Positions 45,682 through 56,327 of a DNA stretch of 64,000 nt are shown here, piece by piece. The stretch is from Isoetes taiwanensis (taxonomy: Eukaryota; Streptophyta; Lycopodiopsida; Isoetales; Isoetaceae): positions 1,178,001 to 1,242,000 of the forward strand of contig JAJEKV010000206.1 in assembly GCA_021234155.1 (NCBI GenBank). The letters run 5' to 3'. The first letter of the stretch is position 1; the number at the start of each line of letters is the position of its first letter. The position numbers and the translations under genes were made by a program. The notes below the pieces were generated by a model, which had not been told where the DNA came from, searched no databases, and saw only the letters and a list, made by a program, of their open reading frames with translations.

Positions 45682-46868
45682 TTTTTTTTTTTTTTTGAAG
45701 AACTATGACATCAATATATTAAAAGAATGGTAATGTTACAAAAGGAAGGAGAACTGTTCCAAAGAGACAGCGATACCTCGACACTCCACAACAAACTCAC
45801 AGAAAAACTGCAACTCTACTGCTGTACAAACCGACCATCACCATCTACAACACGTAAGAAGTCCCGCCAAATGGCAAACTTCCGCTCTACTAATCCCGAG
45901 AACACCAGAAAGCTTTGAAATAGCTTGTACCTGAGTCGAGGAATCAGAGAGGCTACAGGCTGCTGAATCCCCTAAAAGATCCACAACCGCCGCCGCTTCC
46001 AAATCAGCCACACCAACCAAGCCACACACAGATGCAAGGCTTCTTTGCCCAAGAGCGACCAAGCACCGGGATACACATGAAGCGGCAAGCTGGCGGCTAG
46101 TCAATCTCACTGAAACAGAGCCACGACCCAATCCAGGCGGTGCAAGTGAGGGCATAAAACCGAACAATGCTCCCACAGTCTCACGATGAAGGCCACAACA
46201 AGGGCGAGAGGGCTCACACCCGGCCTAAAGCCCGACTCACAAGGGCATTCACCACGATACAATGGTGCACCACCGCCACGAAGCACCCTAACCTTCGATG
46301 GGGAAGTGAGCTCCATGTCCCGCCCAAACCGAAGCGCCATTGAGAACCCGGAAGCTGCAGAGACCACTTGCACGAGAAGGGGCGAGTGTCATGAATAGCT
46401 TGACACACGGTAACAAGACCGCACAAAACAAGAAGACACAACATCCGAATGAACCTTCCAAACTCGCACCACCACATCATCCCGAGGGACTATAGGTATG
46501 TGTAGCGGAATACTCCCCGCCACTTGTTCCCGAGATAGCGGGCCATCGTCCTCCCAGCGAAAGCGAGCTTCGAAAAGAACTCCCACGAAGCTAGCCGACC
46601 ACCGCAATACCAATCCTCCAAGGTGAGCACGGCGGCTTCGCCTCCAACGAACTCGTCCCGAGCATATGCCGGTGGCAACCAAGGGCAAGTGCGCAGGGGA
46701 GAGGAACCCACAAGAAAGGAGAAGAGTGGTGATAAACTGAGGCATAATCTAGCTGGAAGAGCACACGCACATGATCCCAAGCCCACAACACCCCCGTGAG
46801 AAAAGGGGATGCGTGTGGGAAAGGCCAGAGACCATACAACAGTGCCCAGGGCAACTCCACATGCACAG
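45682..46868 (-). mobile_element. 5'-truncated retroposon with poly(A) tail (LINE-type)
   Basis: The insert begins on the plus strand with a run of T (about 45682-45696), so it is a minus-strand element ending in poly(A). It is bounded by a perfect 13-bp target duplication, the hallmark of target-primed reverse transcription. Minus-strand frames (for example 46786-46490 with WYCGGRLASWEFFSKLAF, and 46176-45838) look like a diverged LINE C-terminal region, but I see no reverse-transcriptase core, so the family is not proven. Total length is about 1187 bp. Confidence 0.8.
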
Positions 46869-46881
46869 ACGTTCTCTTGCT
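46869..46881. repeat. Target-site duplication, right copy
   Basis: ACGTTCTCTTGCT. See 45669-45681. Confidence 0.9.
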
Positions 46882-48150
46882 ATTTTTGGTTCTGATCCTT
46901 GTATTTTTCTTAAATTTGCCTTGCAAGTTGTGTTTTTCAGGTTCAATTTGCCTATAAGGTTCAAGATCCGCTGATATTGATCTAAAACTAAAAAGAGAAG
47001 TTGTTGAGAGGCGACAGAGGGGCATTTTATTGTTCGGTGTCCTTCATAAAGATGATAGCTTTGGACGGGTCTCTAGGGTTAGAGCTATGGCCTGCTTCTG
47101 CTGCTTTCTTGGCCGAATGGTCGAATGTTTCAGGGCAGGTCCATATGCATAGAGCTTTGGAGTACTAGAGTCCAATTCATCAAAACGGATCTTCACATGG
47201 AGGAGCTTCACATGGCAGGACAACCCTCTCTTATTCAGTTCTTTGCCTTCGATTTTTCTTCTACAGTGTCTTTTTACTTTTATGGTTTTTGCTTGGAGGG
47301 TTCACTTCCTCGGAGGATGCCTCATCATAGATTTCTTGCCAATACTCTGCCTACATAGCTTTGTGCAGTTCAGTGGATCTTAAGAGTCTTTCTATTATGT
47401 GTTTCAAGAGACTTCTCAAGCTGTGCAAAATTTGATTGAATATTTTGGACACATACATTGGCGGATGGGGCAGAAAATGCCCCACCCAATTTTTAAGTGT
47501 ATGGTCCAGCAAAAGTGGCCACAACTAAATTGCAGAAGATACGATTCTTGACGTGCGTTGATTGTCTTTATCATAAAGACATAAAGATCTTTGGAAGCTA
47601 TCAAAGTTCGTAACAAATAAGTACATTATCATGTATGCCACATGTTGGAGAAAGAAATGGCTTTTGTCTTCTAGAAACAAAGAAAAAAGCGGAGGTTATC
47701 TCGCCCCATATGTGGGCCACGTGTGAATAACAACCTAGATGGATTAAATTTTTGATGTAGGTGAAAAGATGAAGCATGTTTAGGAAATGTCCAAAACAAT
47801 GTCTAAGATTATAGGCGGAATGGATTAAATTTTTGTTGTATTTCTTAGACCAAAAGAGAGACGTATACTTTGACTTTGGCATAGAGACGACCATCTAGGG
47901 GCGTAATAACAACTAGAGCTATGCTAGGTTAGAATGGAAGAGGCATGCCTAGGCATGGGCTTGACTTGAATATAGACAACAATATGGGCAGAGAACGACA
48001 AAGTATTCACCGACATATAGAATTTAGGTGTTAGCAAAGTATAGAGAAACAACATTTTCAAACTAGCATATACCATAGGCTACCATGTAATACAACAACA
48101 ATATTATACAAATACTTCAACGGTATATCACCGACCATACTTGAAGCACT
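46882..48150. other. Stretch without recognisable gene
   Basis: Frames are short and overlap on both strands. No domain or repeat was identified. Confidence 0.4.
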
Positions 48151-48156
48151 CTTAGT

Positions 48157-48240
48157 AAAATAGAATATGATTTTATCGTCCACCGAGACCAACTGGCCTA
48201 TGAAATCCAAAAAGACGGACAACAAAGATTTGGTTGGCAT
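48157..48240 (-). mobile_element. LINE 3' tail, strongly 5'-truncated
   Basis: The minus strand reads GGCCAGTTGGTCTCGGTGGA, then CGATAAAATCATATTCTATT, matching 21541-21580 with one difference in 40 bases. Upstream, TTTTGGATTTCATA corresponds to TACTTGGGTCCCATA of the long copy. Only the last 80 or so bases of the element are present. Confidence 0.85.
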
Positions 48241-48731
48241 CTGTTAAAAGAAAGTTGGCCACATGGCATGCTGCTATTGGCTCCATAAGCATAATTGCTC
48301 CGAGCTTATATTTACGGTCTACATACGTATATACGTATATGATATGCGAGCGCCTTATTTATCAACCACGGTCACCTTTAAACTAGCATAAAATCAGAAA
48401 AAAAAAATCGTGTGCTTTTTTTTTTGGTGAACGTGCTTATCGTACGAATGTACAATTGTAATCCCGTTATCAAATCCCGTTGCCGAGTCAAATCCTCTAT
48501 TCTGAAGGATTCCAACACCGTATTGCCACGTCAGCATCCGAAGCAAAGGAGAAGACGTGCATAAAAGTCTGCTTGAGATCTTACCAATCTTCTGCGGATT
48601 CTACCAAAACAAGTTCTCATCCATTGTCTATTAATTCTGCTTTCGATCTAGCAAGAAATTTATCCAGCATCATCGTATTTATATCAGAAACATCGGCTAT
48701 TCTTCCCCATTTTTTTCTTTCATTCAAAATC

Positions 48732-49958
48732 ATGCCGCCAAATAAGCTCCAGCTCCAAATTTCAATCCCATCCTTCTTCCGGTGCCCAATTTCGCTAGAA
48801 TTGATGCGCGATCCAGTGATTTTATGCACCGGACTTACTTATGATAGGTCTAGTATTGAGCAATGGTTTAATGAAGGGCATAATACGTGCCCGGCAAGCA
48901 TGCAGGAGCTTCAAACTCAAGATTTGGTCCCGAATCATGCCCTGAGAAGATTAATCCAGGATTGGTGTGTGGCAAATCGATCCAAGGGTATAGAACGGAT
49001 TCCGACCCCAAAGCTCCCCGTCGAAGCCGAGCAAATTAGGGCCATGCTTAAGGAAGTATCAAAGGGATTTCAAATCGGGAGAAATTTAGTAAAGATGAAG
49101 AATCTTGCAAAAGAAAGCGAGAAAAATCGCAAGGTTATGGCTTCCGTCGGAACGGCACAGGCTATGGCGGAGCTTCTTGGAAAGTATGGCGCAAAAAGAT
49201 CGGGTTTGGAAGAGTTAGGAATATGCGAAGACGCCATAGCCGTGCTGCTTCTTGTTCCGGCAGAAGCTTCTGAAAAGGCAGGGCTGATAGGCGACCGGCA
49301 GCTTTGTTTGCTTTCTTGGATTCTTTCTGCAGGCAGCTGCGAAGGAAAGGTAAATACGGCAAAGCTTCTTTCCGCCATAGCCATGGACGAGAAACAGAGG
49401 GCATCTATTGGAAGCACAGAAAACCTAATTTCTGGTCTCATAGGTTTGCTCCGGTACAATCTTTACCAAAAAGCTGTAAATGCAGGTCTTGTATCACTGC
49501 AAAATGTATGCATAAATCCATCCAACAGATTACAGGCAATTGAAGCAGGAGCCATACCTTTGCTTTTAGAATTATTGCTTGATTCAAGCAAGAGAAATAT
49601 CGAAGCTAGTTTAGCAGTTTTGGAGAATTTTTGCAGCTGTGCAGAAGGAAGGATGGAGGTTGCAAACCATGCTCTAGCTATGGCGGTTCTGGTGCAGACC
49701 ATTTTGGCAGTATCAGATTTGGCTACAGATCATGTAGTGAATATCTTGTGGGCTGTATGCAATGCTAATCAGTGCAAATTTGTGCTACAATCTGCAGTGC
49801 AAGCAGGGGCCTTTACACAGCTGCTGCTTCTTGCTCAAGCTGATAACACAGGCCAAACTAAGAAACGGGTTATTGGGTTACTTAAGCTATTGAAAAATAC
49901 ATGGTCGAAAGAGCCCTGCAAGCTAGACATAGGCTTCTCTGATGTCTTGCCTTTTTAA
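48732..49958 (+). CDS. U-box/ARM-repeat E3 ubiquitin ligase (PUB22/23/24-CMPG1 type)
   Basis: An intact single-exon gene of 408 codons. The U-box occupies roughly residues 12-85: IPSFFRCPISLELMRDPVIL, then TGLTYDRSSIEQWF, then a NTCPASMQEL segment with NHALRRLIQDWC. This is the E2-binding fold that transfers ubiquitin. Residues from about 100 to 400 form helical ARM-like repeats (for example SLQNVCINPSNRLQAIEAGA and IPLLLELLLDSS), which usually bind the substrate. In flowering plants this intronless class works in immune and stress signalling. The frame is open for 84 codons upstream, but that part starts with a non-ATG codon and is not conserved U-box sequence. The ATG at 48732, with A at -3, gives the usual family length. 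It is the only undamaged protein-coding gene I can support in the window. Confidence 0.93.
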   Translation: MPPNKLQLQISIPSFFRCPISLELMRDPVILCTGLTYDRSSIEQWFNEGHNTCPASMQELQTQDLVPNHALRRLIQDWCVANRSKGIERIPTPKLPVEAEQIRAMLKEVSKGFQIGRNLVKMKNLAKESEKNRKVMASVGTAQAMAELLGKYGAKRSGLEELGICEDAIAVLLLVPAEASEKAGLIGDRQLCLLSWILSAGSCEGKVNTAKLLSAIAMDEKQRASIGSTENLISGLIGLLRYNLYQKAVNAGLVSLQNVCINPSNRLQAIEAGAIPLLLELLLDSSKRNIEASLAVLENFCSCAEGRMEVANHALAMAVLVQTILAVSDLATDHVVNILWAVCNANQCKFVLQSAVQAGAFTQLLLLAQADNTGQTKKRVIGLLKLLKNTWSKEPCKLDIGFSDVLPF

Positions 49959-50080
49959 TATCTGCATTAATTCTTATAACGTATTGGACAATTATTTGTC
50001 CATTGCTATACTTTGTAACCATACCATACATACTTGGGTTGATAAGATTCCCCACTTAAATTCAATTAATCATCATATAT
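49959..50080. other. 3' flank of the U-box gene
   Basis: AT-rich sequence after the stop, with no strong polyadenylation signal. A TTCAATTAATCA segment near 50060 is the most AATAAA-like region. Confidence 0.25.
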
Positions 50081-50089
50081 TCTTAGATA

Positions 50090-50900
50090 CCGTCTTTTTC
50101 TCCTAGCATTCATTTGGCTTTCATCTTCTGCTGAAGGAATAAGTACCCTGGTTTCAAAGATTTCGGAGGTGAAAACCCGTCCTCCTGGATCTCGACCTTT
50201 TCTCAACAGGAGCTGTTTTTGACTCCCATTACAGTACTGACAGACGCTAGGTACCCTCCGACGATCGCGGTTGTCGAATGCCCCGTCACATCCCAGCCGT
50301 CCATGATAATGCCATCCTCTGGCATCACCAAACATTATCCCCGCCTTCGAGATCTCCAGTAGGGGACTGATATCCTCTTCTGATATCGGCCATTGTTATC
50401 CCCTCCTCCAGGATCCCCACCATGGCCCGGGTTGTGATTCCCTCTTCCGGAATCACAAGCTAGGGTGGCTGATGTCGTCCCCAATGTCCGCCATCGTTAT
50501 CCCTGCGTCTGGTATTCCCATTAAGGGAATTTCATGATCCCCTCCTCTGGGACTGCACGTGCATGGCTGATATGCAGAATTATTACCAACTACGCTATTC
50601 CCTGTCAGGGAAAGTGCGCGATACCTCCCCCCCTGATCACACATGCATAACCTCCACAGCATCCAGAATATCCCAACCTATGAGGTCGCCATTGATTGTG
50701 ATCCCTGTATAGGATCACCATAAAGGTAACGCCTCCTCTGAGACTATGCTCTTCGTGGATTTTCCATCTCCGGGATCATCACCAAGAAGGATCCATGCCA
50801 TCAATCACGAGGCACTTAAATTCTAGCCGTCGGATGTGATCCCGACTTCCTGGATCACAACGAGGATATCCCCGTTTTGTGGATCACCATGTTGTTTACA
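50090..50900. repeat. Cluster of GTGATCCC...GGGATCAC hairpin motifs
   Basis: Ten or more short inverted repeats share a (G)TGATCCC arm, a 5-9 base pyrimidine-rich loop and a GG(G)ATCAC arm. The clearest are 50434-50456, 50698-50718 and 50836-50858, and 50865-50888 is a weaker one. Degenerate members include GTTATCCC...GGATCCCC near 50395-50420 and CTATTCCCTGTCAGGGAA near 50593. Spacing is about 40-120 bases. Confidence 0.75.
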
Positions 50901-52200
50901 CCTGAAAGGGATATCTGGTTAGGTTCATGCCTTGTTATTCCAACATTCGAGACCATGCTTTCATTATATTGTCCTCTGGGATCACGGACAAGTGTAAAGG
51001 TGATTTCCAAGGTAGGAAATAGAAAAATGAATTGCCATAATGGACCCATCGGGCGGCTTGATTTGAAGCTGCCAGTACATGCATGGTCCAGCTTATACCA
51101 TGATGACATGTGTAAGCTATTGAGACTAGCCTCAGGGATCCTCACTGTTGGGGCAGTATTTGAGATCGTATAATATGGGTCGTATATGGAGTGGTATATA
51201 CACATGCATGCACGCATGGAGGAGATCTGCACATATGGAGTGTGCACCTGGGCTATTAGAGTGAGTTATCTGGATGGAGAGAAGGAGAGACAGAGTGTGT
51301 ATCAGAGTTCTTGATCCAGCTATGGAGATGAATATTTTTAGTGTGTGCATTGCATAGATCTAGCATTTTAATTCTTGCTAGATCAATGGGTTTTAGGTCT
51401 TCTTATGAGGTGGGAGTTGGGCTCTAACACCTGCCACGTCGTCCAGAATGCTCTTATGTCCTGTTGCATGTCGAAAATGAACTGAGGAGACAGATGCGTG
51501 ACAATGGACGATAGAAGGTATGCAACCTCCATTTGCAACTTCGATCTGAAGTGTCTTTTGCACCTATAGGCTAAAATACAGCAGGAATCCTCCTCCAATG
51601 GCTTATATGACCATAGCAGTCTCCATTGGTATCTTGAAAAGCATCATATTCCTATCTTCAGGGAGGTGGGCATATGCTGGTTTGGACATTTTACATCCAC
51701 ACTGACCCCAATTTTTGGTCCACAGTTGTTTTTTTGTTGTACGGAAGTGTTGTTTTATGTTAAAAACAACACCAAAATGGCCCCAAAAGACCACGTGGCC
51801 CGTTTATCCGGATTTGCACAAAGGGACAGTGGTTTTTTGGCAAAAAATCCCACTGTGGTTTTTCTGGCACTTTTTTGTTTTTTTGTCAACGTGTCCTTTT
51901 TTTTAATGTTGTTTTTACCGAACTTTTTCGACGTGTGGTTTTTTTCTTGACTGTTGTTTTTTTGAGGAGCCACCCGTTTTTTTCGTTAAAATAAGATACG
52001 TAGATTTAAATATTGCTATACATGAAAGACTAACTTACAACAATCGTTTTTAAAAAAACCATATGTTATTTACAAAAGAACGACATGTGTTATTGAAATC
52101 TATGTATTGTTTTTAGTGCTATTAAGTATTGTTTTTCTAAAATAAGGACATGTAAAAGAGCATTATAAGAACATATAGGAAAAACAAGGCGTTGTTTCTA
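50901..52200. other. Stretch without recognisable gene
   Basis: It contains a small hairpin, GTGTTGTTTTATGTTAAAAACAACACC, at about 51745-51772. The TTT-rich sequence at 51720-51980 gives spurious Phe-rich frames. No gene is seen. Confidence 0.4.
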
Positions 52201-52204
52201 ATTG

Positions 52205-52400
52205 CCTTTTAGCTAATGAAATATTGACACGTAGTATACTTTTAAAATAAAAAAAAGTTATTTTAACTAATCAAATATCGACACGTGGCATACATTTTTA
52301 AATAAAAAATTATTATTATGATATATAGAAAAACATTGGTGTTTTAACATATCTTCTAACCAATCAAATATTGCCACATGGCATACATTCAAATAATAAT
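52205..52400. repeat. Three degenerate tandem units with AATATTG-CACGTGGCATACATT
   Basis: The phrase CTAATxAAATATxGxCACxTxGxATAC recurs at about 52212, 52269 and 52359 in AT-rich sequence. Confidence 0.7.
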
Positions 52401-52631
52401 ATATACCACAATTTAAAAAATCAATATGATTGTATTTAATTTAAGAAAGCTTGTAAGAATCTAGTGGATCATTAAGTCTAAGTGCTTTTGATAAATCATT
52501 ATGCAAAAAAATAAATACATGCCATTAAAACTATTGGAGGGAAAATGAAATGAAGTACATAATTTAAAACAGAATCGAGAATTGGAAAAGAGAAATAATG
52601 ATAAAAATTGTAGACTAAAACCCTGAAGTTG

Positions 52632-53520
52632 ATTTTTTTTTTTTTTTGTAAAGGCAAGTATTTGCCTACTCATACAATGCAGAATGCAACTAGTCTGAGA
52701 TTAGATACAAATAATCAGCAGATCATCTTGCCTTGATCTTTGAAAAGTATTCAAGATGCTATCTTGAAAATCTAGAGAAGCAAATAAAAGTCTGCTCTGT
52801 TTCGGCGAAACAGATGCTTTCCATTAGCAGATCCTTGTGCCTAGATAAGGTTAACAAAGGATTGAAAATCTCCCGCAGCAAAGGAACAACTGAATGCTTG
52901 ATTAAAACCTGTAATAGGCTGACTGCCTTGAAACACAAGGCTGCAAGGAACCCACCGAAACCAGTAATAACTCTGCAAAAATTCCCCATTACAGCAAGAG
53001 TTGGTTATTGCAGCAAAATCTCTGAACGGCTTGATTAAAACCTGTAATTGGCTGACTGCCTTGAAACAAAAGGCCGCAAAGAACCCAGCGAAACTACTCT
53101 GAGTCTGAATGCAAGTTGGTGTTGCAGCCCAACAAGAAGTCTCTGTAGGATCAACCCGATTGTAGCAAAAAGGGGCGAATGATGGCTAGAGTAGGGCCTG
53201 TAATCGGAATTGGATGACCTTTGTAACTCAGATAAAGCTGACTATCACTTAGGCAGAAACTCCCTACAAATTCCAAGGAAGAGCCCACTGCACAAAAACC
53301 TGAAAAGCAACAGCCTAGCAAGGCCGGAATGAAGTAGACCAGGGAAAAAGGGTCGTTAAGGCCAAAAGGAAAATTATGGCGCTAAAACAGACCCTCCAGA
53401 GAGTAACTGGCAGAAAGGGAAAATAGCAAAGGAAGACGACAAAGCCACACAAAGCCATAGATTAGAATGAACAAAGAGCTCTGCCATAGATTAGAATGAA
53501 ACATTTCCAAGCATCCTCCT
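52632..53520 (-). mobile_element. Possible poly(A) retroposon on the minus strand
   Basis: A run of about 16 T at 52630-52646 followed by a T-free, gene-like stretch suggests a reverse-transcribed insert. Inside it is a tandem pair of TAGGCTGACTGCCTTGAAAC-type segments (about 52915-52975 and 53045-53095). No target duplication was found and no reverse-transcriptase motif is readable. Confidence 0.35.
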
Positions 53521-53899
53521 AGCATCCTCCTGCAACAGACATTTCCATTAGCTTTGGATCTCGCCTTAAAACCTTACAGGCTAAAAATACGATTTTGATA
53601 GTTTCAGACCTTTCTTTCTTGCAGACCAGATGAATTGAAGAAGTAGGAATTAGAAACAAGCATCCCTGCTGCCGAGTTTCAGCCATCCCTCCAAACTCCT
53701 GACCTGCTTCATGCGATTCATGCCGGATTCCAGGTTGGGACTGAATGGAAAGGGGTTTAGGGCGGCAGAAAATCAAAAGGGCGATGGAATTCCCTCCAAT
53801 TTGCCATCGCCATAACAAAGGTAAGTTTGCCCGCCATCGCCATCGCCAGGAAAGAGAGAGGAAAATCGTGTGCAGGGAAAGCCCATGAAATTAAAAAGT

Positions 53900-54210
53900 C
53901 AATCTCGACCTTTATTACAGCCAATGAAATCAAAGGGCTCGGATCACAATCTCTGCCGTTGATCTCTCCCATCAATCCAACCGTTCATTCAAAAGCCAAT
54001 AATGTTATAGGATTGGGATCAAGATCTCTGCCATTTATCTTAGTTTTATCTTAGCCGTTGGATAGAATACTACGTTATCACATTATCACGCGTGCACACA
54101 AGTATTATTTTAATTTTCAATGCATACAAGTATTATTTTAATTTTCATATTATTTTAATTTTCAATGCATACAAATATTATTTTAATTTTCAGTACAATG
54201 TTCACCGGGC
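53900..54210. repeat. Small local duplications
   Basis: GGATCACAATCTCTGCCGTT and GGATCAAGATCTCTGCCATT (about 53940 and 54015) mark one duplicated segment. ACAAGTATTATTTTAATTTT recurs several times at 54100-54200. Confidence 0.7.
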
Positions 54211-54529
54211 AAAATGTGCCCGGATTGTCGGATGTTACATGAAGCGATAGTTAGAGCGTTAAAACAATCGGGGTTACTTGCATTTTAGGGTGCTTATAAT
54301 AGTATCTAGGGTCCCCTTATTTGTTTAGGTCATGCCATATCCTCGTAGAATATTCCTTGTGGAGTCATACAAGCCATCCGCTTTGAAAAGAAGATGGGGT
54401 CAAACGACCCATGTTTTGACCCCATCATGTCAATGGGTACCAAAAACCAATTCGGTGGTTTTCAACTACCAAATTATACAATGTCAATGCATAACCAAAT
54501 TCTCGTGGTGAGGCACGGAGAGTTGCTCC

Positions 54530-55270
54530 CCACCTAGGCACCAACATGCCACCTAGGCTCAAACATGCCAAGGTAGCTCAAACATGCCAAGTGGGCTCCA
54601 ACATGCCACCTAGGCTCCAACATGCGGTGGCTCAAACATGCCACGTGGGCTCCCAACATGCCACTTAGGCTCCAACATGCCATGATGCCACTCGCCCAAA
54701 CATGCCAAACATGCCACGGCTCCAACATGCAACCGCGGGGCTCCAACATGCAACCTAGGCTCCAACATGCCAAGGTGGCTCGAACATGCCACCTAGGCAC
54801 CAACATGCCACCTAGGCTCAAACATGCCACGGTGGCTCAAACATGCCAAGGTGGCTCAAACATGCAACGGGCTCCAACATGCCAAGTTGGCTCAAACATG
54901 CTAAGTGGGCTCCAACATGCCAAGGTGGCTCAGACATGCCACCTAGGCTCCGACATGACAAGGTGGCTCAAACATGCCACGTGGGCTCCAACATGCCACC
55001 TAGGTTCCAACATGCCAAGGTGGCTCAAACATGCCACGTGGACTCCAACATGCCGCCACGTGGACTCCAACATGCCACGTGGGCTCTAACATGCCACGTG
55101 GGCTCTAACATGCCAAGGTGGCTCAAACATGCCACCTAAGCTCTAACATGCCACCTAGGCTCAAACATGTCAATGTGGTTCCATATGCCCACGTAGGCTC
55201 CAACATGCCACCTAGGGTTCCAACATGCAAAGGTGGCTCAGGCATGCCACCTAGGCTCAAGCATGCCACC
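54530..55270 (+). repeat. 20-bp minisatellite array, left arm
   Basis: About 37 units of CAAACATGCCAAGGTGGCTC, with sub-variants at the middle positions (ACCTAGG, ACGTGGG, AAGTTGG) and an A/C change at the second or third base. Because 20 is not a multiple of 3, the repeating frames seen across it (20-residue repeats) are by-products. The orientation is opposite to the array at 58565-60135. Confidence 0.95.
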
Positions 55271-55440
55271 TAGGCACTCCAAGTGGTGACATGGCATGTC
55301 AAGTAAGCAAGGCCAACTTTTGACTAGGCCAAAAATGAAAAGATGTCCATCTTTGGTCTTTTCATTGGGTGATGTTGGCAAATGTTGGGTGACATGGCTA
55401 GATGGTGGTGACGTGACTAGGACTTTATGCAAGAAATATG
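55265..55440 (+). repeat. Unique arm of a large inverted repeat, left
   Basis: The sequence beginning GCACTCCAAGTGGTGACATG and running through TCTTTTCATTGGGTGATGTT is the inverse of 58431-58580, with small indels. Confidence 0.85.
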
Positions 55441-55497
55441 ATAACCTTTGAAATTTTTGTAGAGGAGTTTGGCAAGGGATAGAATAGAAGGATCTTG

Positions 55498-56300
55498 GAG
55501 AACTCACAAGCCCCTTTCCAGTGAAGGGGAGTCTGGATCAGCATGTTGCGCAGGGGGATTCGACCCCATCTCCGGGCATGGTCCCCAGAGCATACACAGA
55601 GAACTCCATGCAAAGTTTCGGATGTGTGAGTCTCCGTCTTGACGCTCGAGATGTAAACCCTAGCAAACCCTAGGGTTTGATAGGGTTTGATCTGGGATGC
55701 TCGATGACCCGAGAGGGCCGAGGATCGGCGTGGAATACGTCTTTGGATTACCCCTCATGGCTTTGGGAGGCGAGCCAAATTTCGGCAAACATACCTTTAG
55801 GAGACTCCCCTTCACAAGCCCCTTTCCGGAAGGGGAGTGCTGAAAGCATCCATGCTTGCGGGGGATTCGACCCATCTCGGGGCATGGTCCCCGAGCATAC
55901 AATGAGAACTCCATGCAAAGTTTGGATGTGTGAGTCTCCGATCTTGACATTTCGAGATGTAAACCCTAGCAAACCCTAGGGTTTGATAGGGTTTACATCG
56001 GGATGTCAGATGACCCGGAGGGCCCGGGATCGGCGTGGAATACCCGTCTTTGGATTACCCTCATGGCATCGGGGAGGCGAGCCAAATTTCCGGTCAAAAG
56101 GCATACCTTTCGGAGACTCCCTTCACAAGCCCCTTTCCGGTGAAGGGGAGTGCGAACTTTATCTTTGTGGGGATTTGACCCCATCTCCGGGCATGGTCCC
56201 CGGAGCATACCAGAGAACTCCATGCAAAGTTTCGGATGTGTTGGTCTCCGTCTTGGCCTTCGAGATGTAAACCCTGAGGGGGTTTGGTAGGATTTACGAT
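55498..56300 (+). repeat. Tandem units of ~305 bp (2.5 copies)
   Basis: CATGCAAAGTTT recurs at 55608, 55912 and 56221 (periods 304 and 309). Each unit contains a local palindrome, CTCCCCTTCA...TGAAGGGGAG, around AAGCCCCTTTCCGG, and the word AAACCCTAGCAAACCCTAGG. Confidence 0.9.
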
Positions 56301-56327
56301 GCAGGGATGCTCCTCGATCAAGAGGGC

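Noticed and set aside
46186-46398. Plus-strand frames inside the poly(A) retro-insertion
   Set aside because: The poly(A) end fixes the element on the minus strand. The plus frames have no recognisable domain.
48480-48731. N-terminal extension of the U-box protein from 48480
   Set aside because: The frame begins with TTG and has no ATG until 48732. The shorter start gives the usual family length and places the U-box at the N-terminus.
49070-49702. Minus-strand frames over the U-box gene
   Set aside because: They are shadows of the intact plus-strand gene and carry no domain.
51666-51950. Phe-rich membrane-like frame
   Set aside because: Encoded by T-rich low-complexity DNA with no start context or conserved segment.
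54534-55139. Long plus and minus open frames with repeating PRWLKHATWAP-like peptides
   Set aside because: They arise from a 20-bp tandem unit. Three units give a 60-bp frame, so any frame without a stop repeats. No start context or non-repeat sequence supports a gene.
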